Translations under genes and position numbers: made by a program
Notes under the pieces: model-generated
Database searches by the model: none
What the model was told of the DNA's origin: nothing
What the model saw: only the letters and a program-made list of their open reading frames with translations
In this document: in pieces, positions 44,263 through 56,599 of the stretch
Layout of the letters: every line of letters starts with the position of its first letter
Position numbering within the stretch: the first letter of the stretch is position 1
NCBI GenBank assembly: GCA_029962745.1
Contig: CM057157.1
Location: forward strand, 925,491 to 989,490
DNA from: Echinometra lucunter
Lineage: Eukaryota > Echinodermata > Echinoidea > Camarodonta > Echinometridae
Length of the DNA: 64,000 nt
Direction: 5' to 3'

Positions 44263-45100
44263 ATGTGTAATAACATAACAATATGGCAGTGGAATGCCTA
44301 TGGGCTCCACTGCCATGGTGACGAGCTCTCTCGTTTTATTTCTAACTCCCCCAACCCTCCCGGTATAATATGTATCCAAGAATCATGGCTGAACAACACA
44401 AACATCAAAATTCACATCATACCGAATTACACAGTAACAGTTAAGAATAGAATAAACAAAAGAGGAGATTGCACAATATATATCAAAGACGGATTATCTT
44501 ACAGTTAAAACAAACGCCCCCAAAAGAAGAATATCAGGTAATAGAGCTCACACTAACAAATTTCAAATTAGACTTCATAAATTTTTACAGCCCATACACG
44601 ATCAATTTACAATTACTTAATACTTTACTTAGAGAAAGAAATAAAAACTTAACATTATGCGGAGATTTTAATAGCCATAACCCATTATGGGGCAGCAAGC
44701 ACATAAATTCAAACAGAAAAAGTAGAAAATTTTATACTGCATAACGATTTATTCCTCCTAAAAGACGGCACTCCGACCCTTATAGATAAGGGAAACGGCA
44801 CCCACTCGTGTCTAGATTTCGCAATAACATCTTCAGTGTTAGCTCATAAATGTTCATGGTCAGTGTCAAATACCACCCTTGGCAGCGATCACTTTCTAAT
44901 TGAAGTCATAATACAGTTAAGCCCTACAAACGTCCCTAAGGCCTCCCCTAATCCGCACACCTCCCAGTTAGCGTTACATAAGGCCGATTGAAACCTATAT
45001 ACATGTAAATCTATTTTACAAAATCTAAAACTAGATGATATTTATAACGAAAACATACAAATATTATATGGCAATTTTACAATGAAAATAAAGGACACTG
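44263..45100 (+). pseudogene. LINE ORF2 endonuclease
   Basis: Starts near 44263 with NNITIWQWNAYGLHCHGDEL, then GIICIQESWLNN (Glu of the active site), a frameshift near 44505, LTLCGDFNSHNPLWGSKHIN (about 44650) and LGSDHFLIEV (about 44880). The catalytic N, E, D and SDH blocks are readable but in separate frames, so the copy is inactive. Confidence 0.83.
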
Positions 45101-47094
45101 CCAGAGAGGCGATCCTGCCTAAAAGACATACTAAAAAGTTTATCCCTAACCCATGGTGGAACAAATCATGCTCAGCAGCAATAGAAGCAAGGATACGAGG
45201 CAAATCGAGCCTTTAGGAAATCCCTACAAATGGAAGATTTAATTGTCTTCAAATAGAAAAAAGCGGAAGCACAATTATGTGTAAGAAAGGCAAAAAAGGA
45301 ATATTGGGAAAAATTCTGTACAAGTTTAAACAGATTTACCCCACTTACCAAAATATGGAGAAAAATGAAATCAATAACCCATTCCCAAACTAACAATATA
45401 TCATATAATATATCTCCGAATGGGATTTATCCCAGTAATGATTCTGACAAAGCAAACAGCTTTGCAGATTACTATACAGATATTCAGACCAATCTTTATA
45501 ATCTCAATGATACTCCAGCTAGGACTACGCCATCAAATAACACAGCAAATGCGAACTTAACGAAGCTATTACCATATTCGAACTTAAGGAAGCACTTAAA
45601 GCCACCCCTAATACAAATCCCGGCCCTGATGGAATTAACTCAACTTTGATAACCAACCTCCCAACGAATTGTATTGATATTTTTATGATTTATTAACAGG
45701 ATTTGGTACAACCCTTCCAATATCCCATCACAATGGAGGAAATCTCTCATAATCCTCATAATGAAACCAAATAAAAATCCCCAACGAACTACCCTCATAT
45801 AGGCCAGTCTTCTTAACCTCAGTCGTATGTAAAATCATGGAGAGAATCATACCAAAAAGACTACAATGGCATTGCAATAAACATAACATAATATCATCCT
45901 TACAATCTGGTTTTACTGAAAAAAGGAGCGTATTAGATAACATAGCAATATTAGACACTGACATTCATAAGGCTATTGTCAGCAACAATTATGTACTGTC
46001 AGTTTTTTTAGATATAGAAAAGGCTTTTGATAGCGTACGCAGCAAAACAAGCTAGAAAATTAGGGATTTTCTGGCTCTATATGACAATGGATATCACCTT
46101 TCCTTAAAAAAATCTAACTTTCCAAGTTAAAATAAATAACTCATTATCGAATTATAAAACCAGTTAAAGTCGGCCTCCCCCACGGAAGTGTAATCAGCCC
46201 CATCCTCTTTAAACTATATCAATGATCTAATTGCAAATTGTATTAACTCTAAAATATCAATTTCTGCAGACGACATTGCCATATGGTACTCCAGTAGACA
46301 TCTATACATGGCAGAGAAAAAGATACAAGAAGACCTACACTCCATCTCGGCTTGGGTTAAAAACAACCACCTTAACTTATCAGCCACCAAATCTAAAGCA
46401 ACGGTATTCACGCGATGCAGGAAAGAGAAGTCTGTGATGTATGTATTAAAAACACAATCTTAGAGGTTACACCAGGGTAGTGCTACATGTAGATAGAAAT
46501 TACACATGATGATCCCATATAGAACACATCTTACTGAAATGTAAAAAACGACTCGATATACTTCGCTGTCTAACGGGAACAAATTGGGGCACTGACACAA
46601 AAATTCTATTGATCATTTACAAAGCCATCGTTAGACCGGTCACTGATTACGCATGACAATTTTACAACACAGCTAGTCCCACTGCAATGAACAAACTTAA
46701 CACTCTGCAATATATGACACTCGGAACAATTACAGGGACACTTCCCTTCACCTCTTTAGAAAGCTTGCAAACTGAGTGCGGCGAAATGCCACTCGATATA
46801 CATCGTCACTACTTACCTAAACAATATAAATTAAACATAACAAATGCTACTAAATCCCATCCCACCAGAGTCATCTTCTCAGACTGCTGGCAATATAAGC
46901 TACGACAATTCAAACACCCACCATTACCAATAATCACATCAGAATACAATCCGGATATCGAGCCCAGCATAACCCCAGATCTATCTCTATGGCACTTCCC
47001 CCTACCTGAAGTCAACCTCGAAATACGAGAAATTGTATCCAAAAAAAGACAACCCACTGTATACAAAACAAATAGCTCTAGAAATGATAAATAA
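45101..47094 (+). pseudogene. LINE ORF2 reverse transcriptase, decayed
   Basis: Blocks in order and in changing frames: NPWWNKSCSAAIEARI (linker), NPGPDGINSTLI, ERIIPKRLQWHCNKHNIISS, SGFTEKRSVLDNIAILDTDI, VFLDIEKAFDSV (about 46005), GLPHGSVISPILF (about 46175), SADDIAIWYSSR (about 46263, catalytic Asp pair) and the thumb MNKLNTLQYMTLGTITGTLP (46687 on). The RNase H present in the neighbouring LINE is missing after the thumb. Confidence 0.82.
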
Positions 47095-47580
47095 GACATA
47101 CATTGTATAATAATGCACTAAAGGTACCAGAAGATTTGAATCATTTCATCTTTCACTGCTCTAAATACTTGCAGCAGCTAGAGATTCAGCTTATTAAGGC
47201 AGTATACTCCTCTTACCCTCAGAAATATATCTTTAATACTGATGGAGGCATCAAAAGCCTCCTGTAATATATCAAAGCCACCGGCCAGTATAACACTCTC
47301 TAAGGGATATATATTACACACTAGAAGATCTCATATGTAGCGCTTACTGCTTTTTCCATTCATTTTATTCACCTTCTGGACTCCATTTCCAGCTCAACAT
47401 GGTAGTCGGTTGGGTAGGGAAGACGGCCACCGACCCGTAGTTGAGTGACCTAGGGAGGGCCCTTTCCTCTCCTGAAAAGATGCCACAACGCACCGTGGCT
47501 ACACGGTAAGATACTGCACAGTTAGGGGGTCGATGGTTCGTGATGAACTACCCTTCCGAACCCATGTTCCAAATTCCCAC
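47095..47580 (+). mobile_element. LINE C-terminal knuckle remnant and 3' UTR
   Basis: EDLNHFIFHCSKYLQQLEIQ and GGIKSLLQYIKATGQYNTL (about 47125-47300) align with the last residues of the other LINE, so the RNase H between has been deleted. The 3' UTR then contains gagtgacctagggagggccc and gatgccacaacgcaccgtgg, shared with 41860-42000. Confidence 0.65.
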
Positions 47581-47774
47581 CCAAATCCTCACCCAAATTT
47601 AGGTCCCACGATAAGTTTATGGATAAGTATAAATGCATATTCATGCATATATATTTATACGCATTTATACAGTACATATGACAGTAACACAGGGTGCAGA
47701 TCCTGTCATACACACAGTTACATGCATCCCAGTATATTTTTACTTGGGCCAATATCTGCCAATATTAGCCTGCC
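47581..47774. other. No feature recognised
   Basis: Short AT-rich stretch after the LINE 3' end. Confidence 0.4.
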
Positions 47775-48640
47775 AATGAAAAAATAGTTCATGCTCTGAT
47801 TTCCTCCAGTCTTGACTATGGCAATACCCTCCTGATCAATTTACCCCACAATCTGCTGTCCAGGCTTCAGAAACTTCAAAATGCTGCAGCTTGTATTGTT
47901 ACTCTGACCATCAAGCGTACCCGTATTTCCCCAATTTAGCAGTTGCTACACTGGCTCCCTGCAAAAGATCACATTGGTTTCAAAAATTTGTTGCTCATTT
48001 TTCATTGCATTCACCGTCTGCTTCTCAATACCTCATCTCTTTAACCTATAGAGGTACAGTGTCACCTTTAGGAGACATTTTTGTAGTATCTGTTGGTCCA
48101 GAATGTTGGGCAGTACATATCATACGTGGGCAGAAAGAGAAAAATGCACTGACAAATTTGAGCCCATTCCCATCACTGTATGGTGTGGTGTTCTCGAATT
48201 AGAGCAGTTTAAGTGTAACTAATCATTAAACTCTTTAAATTGGCAATGCAGTGAATATTCAATTTCACAATTATATTTCATTATGGTTTATGTTATATCC
48301 ATATTTATTTTTTTCAAGCTATGTAAACATGGAAAAAATGATTTTTATTGCCAATTTGAGGACTGAAGATGATTAATTTAGACCTCAAAAAGCTCTGTAC
48401 TGCTATGGGTTAATCCCAAACTACACCCCTGTGAGGTCTCTATACTCATCGACTTCCAACTCTCTTGTGATCCCCAAAATTGCTTAAACTTGGGGTGGGG
48501 GGAAGATGATTTGCTTTATACTCAAGTTCTAATTTATGGAATAGCCTTTCTGAAAACATCAAAAAGTGTTCATCCCCTGACTCTTTTAAAAAACATCTCA
48601 AAACATTTCTTTTCAATTCTTGATCATTTACATGTACACA
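47775..48640 (+). mobile_element. CR1/L2-like LINE RT C-terminal fragment, split by a MITE
   Basis: The plus strand reads VHALISSSLDYGNTLLINLP then LSRLQKLQNAAACIVTLTIK and LLHWLPAKDHIGFKNLLLIF (about 47787-48040). After the MITE it resumes with YTPVRSLYSSTSNSLVIPKI, WNSLSENIKKCSSPDSFKKH and LKTFLFNS. This is the standard C-terminal RT thumb and tail of CR1/L2-type LINEs. Single stops are present. Confidence 0.8.
48041..48413 (-). mobile_element. piggyBac-like MITE nested in a LINE
   Basis: TTAA at 48041-48044 and 48410-48413 bounds termini CCTATAGAGGTACAG and CTGTACTGCTATGGG. The interior is related to the 3.5-kb family (aaattggcaatgcagtgaat, gccaatttgagga). It interrupts an RT coding frame that resumes afterwards, which proves a later insertion. 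Confidence 0.8.
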
Positions 48641-48969
48641 TGCTTTGAGCACTCCACAGAGTGGATTTGGCATGGTATATACAATATTAGTATCGTCACA
48701 TGGTACGGGTATTCCATTAATTGTAATTGATTTTTGTTATTCATTCTTTAATTTTGTCTTGACATGTGCATGTGCATGTTTGTATACTTTAATTTGTACA
48801 CAAGACATATGTTGGTCTTTGGACTGTTTGTCCTTGTTTTTGATAGTTTTAACTGACTAAAATCCGATATAATACCTCTTCCATGTTTGGGACATTGCCT
48901 TTGCCTTACTCTCCAATTCATACTACAATGCAGAAGTTTTCTGTTGATTAGGTGGCCATTCTCTTTAAT
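48641..48969. other. LINE 3' flank, no separate feature
   Basis: T-rich sequence that probably includes the 3' UTR of the CR1/L2-like fragment. Confidence 0.4.
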
Positions 48970-49390
48970 CGAAGTATACTAAAATATTTTTATATCAATT
49001 AAAAAAAAAAAAAAAAAAAAAACCCAGATTTATAATATTTGCATCACCATCGGAAATGCTCAGTCCCATCGGGTGAGGCCTGGTGCCCTCTTACTGCTCC
49101 GTTCACTGACAATTTAAGGGACAAGCCCATTCAGTACATCACTCACAGGAGCTCTAGCATTTGAGGCCACCACGAGGCCCCAGAAGGGCAGGTAGCCAAC
49201 AAAACCAAAGCATGATAAAAAATAAGTTGCAATGTATAGATTTTTACAATATTAGCTTTAGTACATAAACTTAAACTAATGAAATATGGTTACAGATTAA
49301 ATACATAGGTCTTTAGACGATCTTTAAAGGTGGAATATGTAATGATGTAACGAGTGACGAAGGAAAGCTTATTTTATGATATGGTTTGCT
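48970..49390 (-). mobile_element. LINE 3' UTR, copy 2
   Basis: Collinear with 24030-24460 in the same orientation: tatactaaaatatttttata, ggtgaggcctggtgccctc, ctcacaggagctctagcatt and taaacttaaactaatgaaat. It stops shortly after entering the RT tail (gaaggaaagcttattttatg), so it is a short 5'-truncated copy. Confidence 0.75.
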
Positions 49391-50395
49391 AGGACATTAC
49401 GATCTAGCTATGCCAGTAATTACACATACACTGTACATCACTGCAACGTTACATATCTATTCTTTTTTGGATGGTCATTAGCTGTGCCTATCCTTCTTTT
49501 TTCCAACAGAAAATATCACCAAAGTTAAACCTTCTTTTTGCTCCCTCTCTCCGAACTATTTGCCAGGGAAAGTGTTTGCTTTTGCTTGCTTTTGCAGGTT
49601 TTCGGTCTTGCGCTTACCATCACTCGTTACTAATTGACTTAACTTTTCATAGACTACATAATCCTTTAATACGATCAATTCCGACGTTTCTGTTTTTTTT
49701 TTCTTTATCCAGGCATTTCAAAACTCCTGTCAATGACTGGATCGATCGAGCCCAGACTTCTATTGAGACATTTTGAAAGTTTACCGTCTTGCAGAATTAT
49801 CATTTAAGTTATTACACAGGTGATTTACGTATCCTACTATCATGGCTTTTCATTAACTGCATTCTATACTGACCTAGCAAATTAATTTACAAAGACATTT
49901 TAAACTCAAATGACTTGAATGGTATTCAACTTTAACCTTGTATATTTGTATATTGTATCCCATTTACAAACTTAAGATCTCAATAAAATTCCCAATTTTG
50001 CAAGCAAATCTAATATGTACATGTAGGTATGAGATGGTGTAGATATGTGGATCCATGCTTACATCATATTTTGCCTTAAATTTTGTATTTAGGATAATGT
50101 CATTTATGTACATTCAATATGCTTCATTCGTATCTTGTTTACGTACAATTTTGTTTTGAATTCAATATTGAAAATTGAAATCGAAATTGAAATGGCATTT
50201 AGTAAAAACCACATGGCAGCCCAAGGACTGAATTGTACGGAGTGTACATTAAAAAAATCAGGTTGAAGCAACGACTGGCTCGATTTACCATAGCTTTGAT
50301 ACGAGTGTCCCATTTTAGATTTGATGATGACATCCAATAGTTTGATCACCTTGCACTATTTGATCACTTGGTCATCTAGTGTGAGTGGTAAAAGA
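49391..50395. other. No feature recognised
   Basis: AT-rich. The 101-codon frame at 49471-49776 has no motif. Near 50155-50190 there is a degenerate gaaattgaaat repeat of the kind seen at LINE 3' ends. Confidence 0.4.
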
Positions 50396-51858
50396 ACAGG
50401 TGGATTCCGCGAAAAGACCTTCATCAAGGCACATTTGGGGGGGGGGGTTTAGGGTCATGTGGTTTTTCGCCACCCATTCGTTAAGCCAGTTTCTATGAGG
50501 GTGAGGTCATCAACGTACTTGAATCTGCACACATCACCACTCGGGGTCGAACCACCAGTTGATCAATCCTAGAAATACCACAGGACCCATTTTGCTCCCA
50601 AGGAATTCCTGCATTTACGGTCCGTCAGGAAGTTGGCTATGCAAGCAACAGGTGAAGACTCCACCCTAATGTCGAGGAGTGTAGCACGGTAATGGAGTGA
50701 TCAAGGTGATCGAATGCTTTTGCAAAGTCAGTGAGAAGGATTTTGGAGATAGACTGAAGACTATCTGAATGCTTAGCAAGGGTATTTATGATGTCAACTA
50801 GGCAGTGAGATGTGGAGACCCCCTTTAGACTTCCAAACTGAGAGGAGTCCAGTTGGATAAGCATCATCTTAAAGATGTCTCGGGCGATGAATTGTTTAGC
50901 AATCTTGGTAGTGAATGGTCCATCAAGGCAATGGGGCAGAGGTTATCAAAGGATGTAGGGGAAGATTTAGGCACTGGTATGATACATGTACATGTATGTG
51001 CTCCCTTCCACAGGGATGGTACCACTTGCTGTTCATACGATGCATTGATGATGCTGGTAAGAGGCATGGGTATCTCATATGCAAACAATCGAATGAGTCG
51101 TGCGAACATTATGTCAGAACCACTGGATTTGCTTTCAGTTTTTTTAGTTCACTGAATACTTCCCATGCAGGGACGGTACAGGGTGGCCTAGAGGGTAGAT
51201 AGGCTGGTAATTGCCTCCTGTTTAAGGGTAGAAGGTCAGCAGCACCAATGGAGGCGAAATGTCCACATATCGCATCTGCTATCACTGTATTGTCGCTCGG
51301 GTTAATGTCAGGTACCATAATGCTTGTGCTTGATAACCCTTTTCCAGTCAAACACTCAGCAGGGTAGGACTTCTTGGTAAGTTGGACGTTGATTCATATA
51401 GTCAGAATTCTTTGCAGCAGTGATCTCATGTTTCATTTTGTTACTCAGATGCTTCCTTAAGAATTTGTGTTTGTTATGAAGGCCTTTTGTCATCTGCAGA
51501 TCAGTGACATAATCCTTGGGGTCATCCATGGTCTGTCATTTGAATGCAGTTTGACAGGGTTCTTTTTTTTGGGGGGGGGGAAGTACCTTTCTATGGAGGT
51601 GTATAAGCTGTTGTAGAACATTTGGCACTTGGTCTCAACGTCATCCATGTCATAAACTTTGGCCCAATCATGTTCAGATATCCAACACCCGAAATCCCGA
51701 ATTTTACTATTGGGCATAGGATGAACTATAGGTTTCGTCAAGCCTTGATCCAGGGTCATGTGTTCCAAAGGTTTCATGGTAACACACTTGTGGTTACTCA
51801 AGCCCAGTGGCGCAATGATCGTGGGATGATGGTAATATCCAGAAAGATTAGTGAAAAT
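50396..51858 (-). mobile_element. LINE ORF2 fragment running into the assembly gap
   Basis: Minus-strand blocks from the gap outward: endonuclease end WISEHDWAKVYDMDDVETKC and KLHSNDRPWMTPRIMSLI (about 51490-51690), IIPVPKSSPTSFDNLCPIAL (RT, about 50980), SQFGSLKGVSTSHCLVDIIN and LLTDFAKAFDHLDH (about 50700-50840), then FLTDRKCRNSLGAKW and KYVDDLTLIE (catalytic Asp pair, about 50520). Family order fits a non-LTR RT of a group distinct from the zinc-knuckle LINEs. Multiple stops. Confidence 0.78.
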
Positions 51859-52358
51859 NNNNNNNNNNNNNNNNNNNNNNNNNNNNNNNNNNNNNNNNNN
51901 NNNNNNNNNNNNNNNNNNNNNNNNNNNNNNNNNNNNNNNNNNNNNNNNNNNNNNNNNNNNNNNNNNNNNNNNNNNNNNNNNNNNNNNNNNNNNNNNNNNN
52001 NNNNNNNNNNNNNNNNNNNNNNNNNNNNNNNNNNNNNNNNNNNNNNNNNNNNNNNNNNNNNNNNNNNNNNNNNNNNNNNNNNNNNNNNNNNNNNNNNNNN
52101 NNNNNNNNNNNNNNNNNNNNNNNNNNNNNNNNNNNNNNNNNNNNNNNNNNNNNNNNNNNNNNNNNNNNNNNNNNNNNNNNNNNNNNNNNNNNNNNNNNNN
52201 NNNNNNNNNNNNNNNNNNNNNNNNNNNNNNNNNNNNNNNNNNNNNNNNNNNNNNNNNNNNNNNNNNNNNNNNNNNNNNNNNNNNNNNNNNNNNNNNNNNN
52301 NNNNNNNNNNNNNNNNNNNNNNNNNNNNNNNNNNNNNNNNNNNNNNNNNNNNNNNNNN
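51859..52358. other. Assembly gap (500 N)
   Basis: Exactly 500 N bases, a size typical of an unsized scaffold gap. Frames translated across it are meaningless. Confidence 0.99.
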
Positions 52359-53068
52359 AAAGTGGTTCTGCTTGCATCTAAAGCATGTAGATGTTTCTTT
52401 CTTTTTACATGCTGTGAAGTCATGGTTTTCACCACACCTTACACATCTAATTTGGTTCCTACAGTACTTCTGTACATGTCCAAATTGCTGGCATTTATGA
52501 CATCTCACCACCTGTGGGGTATAGGTGTCTACGTTGTATTTTTCATAAAGGAATAATACCGATTTTACGGGGGTATCATTGTTAAAAGTTAAAAGGACGG
52601 AGGGCATGTCTACAAGTTGGCCATTTTCTTTTTAAAACGTCTCACTTCTTTTACATTTTGGTCTTTTAGGAGTTCTAGGAGGTCATTTTCTGGTATGGTC
52701 TTATCTACCTTGTGAATGACCCCTCTGTTTAGGGTGGGAACCGCTTTCTGCTGTGTACCTTTAACTGGTACACCTACTAATTCAGATATGTTGAGGACTT
52801 TTTGGGCTTGTTCCTCATTAATACACGTGATGTGTAGGGTGTCCTTTTCTTTTCTCATTTTGACCACCTGGCCTGCCTTTTCATTGATCTGTTTGATGAG
52901 GGCAACAGGGTTTATTGAACAAATATTCTTGCCCTCGTACCTTTAGTAAATACATTCAGTTTGGGGTCGTATTTATGTTTTGGGGTTGATATTTCGCCGT
53001 CGTCATTATCGCTTGTTCTGGGTCGTTTTCTGCTTTTATTATTGGTTTTCTTACGGACTTCTGTCAGC
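52359..53068 (-). pseudogene. 5'-truncated LINE ORF1 of the array family, right arm
   Basis: Starts at the same truncation point as 37308 (TEVRKKTNNKSRKRP-like). Frame 52610-52867 carries LHITCINEEQAQKVLNISEL and GVIHKVDKTIPENDLLELLK, and the zinc knuckles CHKCQQFGHVQKYC and CVRCGENHDFTAC run into the gap. Frameshifts near 52620 and 52925. Confidence 0.85.
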
Positions 53069-53170
53069 CCTGGTTTTCGTGGCTTTTATACACCGGGGTG
53101 GGATCCACCACGGTCCGTATGCAAATGAGCAGGGGCCTCAACGGGAATCTCATCCTTTCATTGGTCGCAG
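53069..53170 (-). promoter_or_regulatory. CCAAT/octamer/TATA promoter block, right arm
   Basis: On the minus strand: CCAAT (53160-53164), octamer ATTTGCAT (53119-53126) and a perfect TATAAAAG (53083-53090), followed by the gag junction about 15-20 bp on. The left arm has the same CCAAT and octamer but a weaker cataaaag box. Confidence 0.55.
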
Positions 53171-53715
53171 AGTCGAAGGACCGTGCCTGTGCTGTCTCCT
53201 GCCGAGAGATGGCGATATTCCCATAGTGAGTGCACGATGAATATGAAATACGCAAAAGAAACAAGAAGAAAAAGAAGAAATAAGAAAAATTATCATATAA
53301 TTGCTGATAATTGTAATTGCTTATAATTTTAACTGCTTATTGCTATCAGTTGTTTTGATTTTGCCTGTACAACGCTGAGAACACCCGTTGAAAGCGCTAT
53401 ATAAATTTCATGTATTGAGTAGAAAGAGGAAGAAGTAGAAGAAAAAACGGAATAATTAAAAAATAGAGAAACAAATGAATAAAAGAAAAGAAATGAAGAG
53501 GCACATAGATGAATAGATGAGTAGAGCAATCTGTCAAACAAATAAATAAATAAATGTTATGATTTCTCAGCTTTTGCTCAAAATCTTGAATTTATTGCTA
53601 CAGCAACTACTTGCCATGGATCTAACAATACTACAAGATACATATAAAAGAGAGCATTTAAAAAGTAGGTAATATACATACGTATACATATATTATTTAT
53701 GACGGCAGTCACAGG
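53171..53715. other. Spacer of the inverted duplication, right arm
   Basis: AT-rich sequence matching 36671-37200 in inverse orientation. No gene seen. Confidence 0.5.
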
Positions 53716-54060
53716 CTTGGTGATGTACGAACGTATTGATTGCTGGATATGTTGAACGTCTGGAGATGTACGATTGTATTGATTGCTGGAGATGTTGAAG
53801 GTCTGGAGATGTGCCATTGTCTTGATTGCTGGCGATGTTGAAGGTCTGGAAATGTGCGATTGTATTGATTGCTGGCGATGTTGAAGGTCTGGAGATGTGC
53901 GATTGTATTGATTGCTGGCGATGTTGAAGGTTTGGAGATGTGCGAGTGTAGTGATTGCTGGCGATGTTGAAGGTCTGGAGATGTGCGAGTGTAGTGATTT
54001 CTGGAAATGATGGGTGCCCTTGTCGATGTTGGAATGTATTGATTGCTGGAGATGTAGTTA
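53716..54060. repeat. 43-bp minisatellite, right arm (long allele)
   Basis: About eight units of ctggagatgtgcgattgtat plus tgattgctggcgatgttgaa plus ggt with single-base variants. Because 43 is one more than a multiple of three, all three frames are read in turn, giving artefactual repeat proteins. Confidence 0.93.
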
Positions 54061-54760
54061 GCCCATGACTGAGATGCCACTGACCTTCACTGCTGCCGAT
54101 GTAAATGCTCCCTTTTATGATGCCTGTATAGGTAAAAGAAAACAAAGTTTTGCAATTAAAATCAAATGCACCTTACATGTTTGTGATAACTTTTATGAGA
54201 GCAAACTGACTGTGTCCACTGAAATTAATACATTATTGATCAAGGTCATGGATTACTACACAACATTTAGGTTCTGTTCTGCAAAATTTCAAAGTTATCT
54301 CCCCCATCCCCCTCCCCCCGAGATGTCAGTGAAATGATGAAATCAATTTTTGGCAATTCTATTTTTGACTTTTCCACTTGTAAAGCCTGTAAAACTCTGA
54401 AATGAATGCTATTTTCCAAATCCATAAATATTTATTTATTTATTTATTTATTTATTTCATTTCATTTCCAGGTGAGATATGACAGAGACAAGTACATAAA
54501 GAACACAAAGATAACAAAACCACAGTACATTGTATAAAGATTTAGCACCAGCCAATGCCTGGGGATTACCTAAAAGAATTCGGGAATTCTGTCTATGAGG
54601 TTCTCCACATTGCCTGGTGCATACATAAAACAAAAGAATGAGAGAATGAAGAAACATACATGTAACTAAAATTTAAAAATTGAGAGAGAAAAAAGAAATC
54701 AAAGGACATATTGAGAAGCAGATCAAAAGAAATAATTAGCAGTTATACATTGCCCGAGGT
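54061..54760. other. Spacer and AAAT-tailed repeat, right arm
   Basis: Mirrors 35811-36495: the conserved open segment at 54065-54337, the ATTT run (about 54428-54465) and the ccaggtgagatatgacagag tail. No independent gene called. Confidence 0.5.
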
Positions 54761-54769
54761 TAATGTTTA

Positions 54770-55745
54770 TTTTTTGTACTATTATTTACCTCAGTTTCTA
54801 ATCTTAGCAGGTGATCTATTGTACCACGGTTTTTAGGAAAACAGGACTGATATGCGTTATTATATCATTCTTTTCTAAATAAAAGGTCAATCTCTTTTTG
54901 ATTATTCTCTCCATAACTTTTAAAAGTACTTTTAAAAGTACCGGAGTAAGTGAGATAGGGCGATAAGAAGAGGGCTGTGCCGGGTCTTTATCTTGTTTTA
55001 ATATAGGAACTTGTATAGTATCGTACCATTGCTTTGGAAAAAAAGCGGAATCCCAAATCATTTTAATAAATGTCTAAAAGTAAGCATTTGGCGAGATTAG
55101 GTAAATGTTTAATCATCTCCGGTTTTATTGCATCCTTTCCAGGTGCAGTGTATTTCATTTCATTTATTGCGTTATTTGATTCCAGTGCTGTGAAATGATC
55201 ATTCATAGCGTTCAACGAAATATCCTGGGATTCATAGTCCCTGTGTATTACTTTATCTATTACTAATTTTTCGAATAATTTCCTTCTTCTTATTTCCTGA
55301 GGAGGGACTTTCTGGTCAACTGACTGGAAATAGTTTGCTATTTGGTCTGCTTTCTCCTTTGAATTTATTATACTTTCATCATTTACAGGATCAATAAGGT
55401 TTGAAAAATTTTCTTTATTACTCCCTCGTTGTCTTATATTTTTGACATGTTTCCATACCTCGGAAAGATTGTAGGATCTATTTAAGGAACTACAATATTT
55501 TTCCCAATATTGTTTCTTAGCGTTTCTGACTGTTTTTTGTGCAAGTGGTTTTTTTTATATTCAATTAAATCATGGCTTTCTAAGGATTTTCTCAGTCTAT
55601 TGTAACTTTTGTTTCTTTCTTTTATTGCTTGATTGCAATCTTCAGTCCACCACGGTATGGGATTTTTGTGTTTGTTTTGTTTCGTGCTTCTTAATAAAAT
55701 ATCGTTTGCGGTACGTGTAATAGTACCTAACAAAAAATCATACAT
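54770..55745 (-). pseudogene. LINE ORF2 linker and RT N-terminal part, right arm
   Basis: NPIPWWTEDCNQAIKERNKS (linker), then MIWDSAFFPKQWYDTIQVPI, SSYRPISLTPVLLKV (the YRPIS block that the left arm lost) and MERIIKKRLTFYLEKNDII. The sequence ends after the GTIDHLLRLETEV segment at about 54780, before the catalytic Asp motif. A duplicated LLKVLLKV near 54915 reflects a small repeat. Confidence 0.84.
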
Positions 55746-55890
55746 CTCTTGGATACTTTCATGCGTTCCGGTATGATCCTCTATTTCAGAAATGATTTTT
55801 TTTCCCTATATAGTTCCCAATTTGTGTTCTTTACTGACCAGAAAGATTCTTGAGTAAACTCGGATGGATTATCGTTCCGGTTACTTTTAT

Positions 55891-56546
55891 TTATGTAAAT
55901 TCAAAGAATATTGCATAATGATCAATGCCAAAAAGGTCTGGCAGGACTTTCCAGTTGAAACTGGAAGCACAATTTGAGGAGGACATGGTTAGGTCAATAT
56001 TAGTTCGAGCCCCTGAGTGGGAGTCAATTCGGGTATGGCAACCGTCATTGATTACGGTGAGGTTAAAATTGTCCAGAAATTGTTCGATTATATTTCCGTT
56101 CGGATCATTTTTTTGACTACCCCACATGGGGCTGTGACTGTTAAAGTCGCCTGCTATAATAACTTTTTTGTGACAATTTTCCATAATTTTATTCAGTTTA
56201 TTGATGTCAATTTTTTTTACAGGGGTTATAGTAATTTATCAAGGTAATTTTAGAATTTGGAAGAAAATTATTTCTTCATCTTCTGGTGTATCTGCTGCAT
56301 ACAAAGGATGTACACATTACAAGGAAGCAAAGGAGATACTTTATATGTTATGTTATCTTTTAAATATATCGCCAGTCCTCCTCTTCCTGTGTTTCCCCTA
56401 TTTTTTACTATAGTGTTAAACTGGGGTACTGAAAATATATTATAATCATCAAACCAGGTTTCCTGAATAAACATGATATCTGGGGGTTTTTTTATAAGTT
56501 TTTTAATAAATAAGGCATGGTATAGTTCTGGTCCATGGGCATTCAT
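55891..56546 (-). pseudogene. LINE ORF2 endonuclease, right arm
   Basis: NAHGPELYHALF, IMFIQETWFDDYN (catalytic Glu), GRGGLAIYLKDNITYK, KVIIAGDFNSHSPMWGSQKN and FGIDHYAIFFEF. The SDH triad residue Ser is Ile here while the left arm keeps SDH. A 48-bp inverted insertion at 56292-56339 interrupts it. Confidence 0.85.
56292..56339 (+). repeat. 48-bp inverted gag-derived insertion
   Basis: ctgctgcatacaaaggatgt and the following bases are the inverse of 57069-57116 in the same LINE's gag (46 or so of 48 bases agree). The left arm lacks it at the matching place near 34258. Confidence 0.85.
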
Positions 56547-56599
56547 ACTTTGAGCGTTCCACTGAACGCAGGATAAAGAACATTCTGAGTTGTTAGTGA

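Noticed and set aside
49471..49776. A 101-codon plus-strand frame as a gene
   Set aside because: No motif, no splice context and no similarity to other frames in the window.
51490..52607. Frames of 176-295 codons spanning 51490-52607
   Set aside because: They are translated through 500 N bases. Only the LINE pieces on each side are real.
53693..54145. Repeat proteins of 123-150 residues in the right arm
   Set aside because: They are produced by the 43-bp minisatellite read in successive frames, and the left arm with fewer units has no equivalent.
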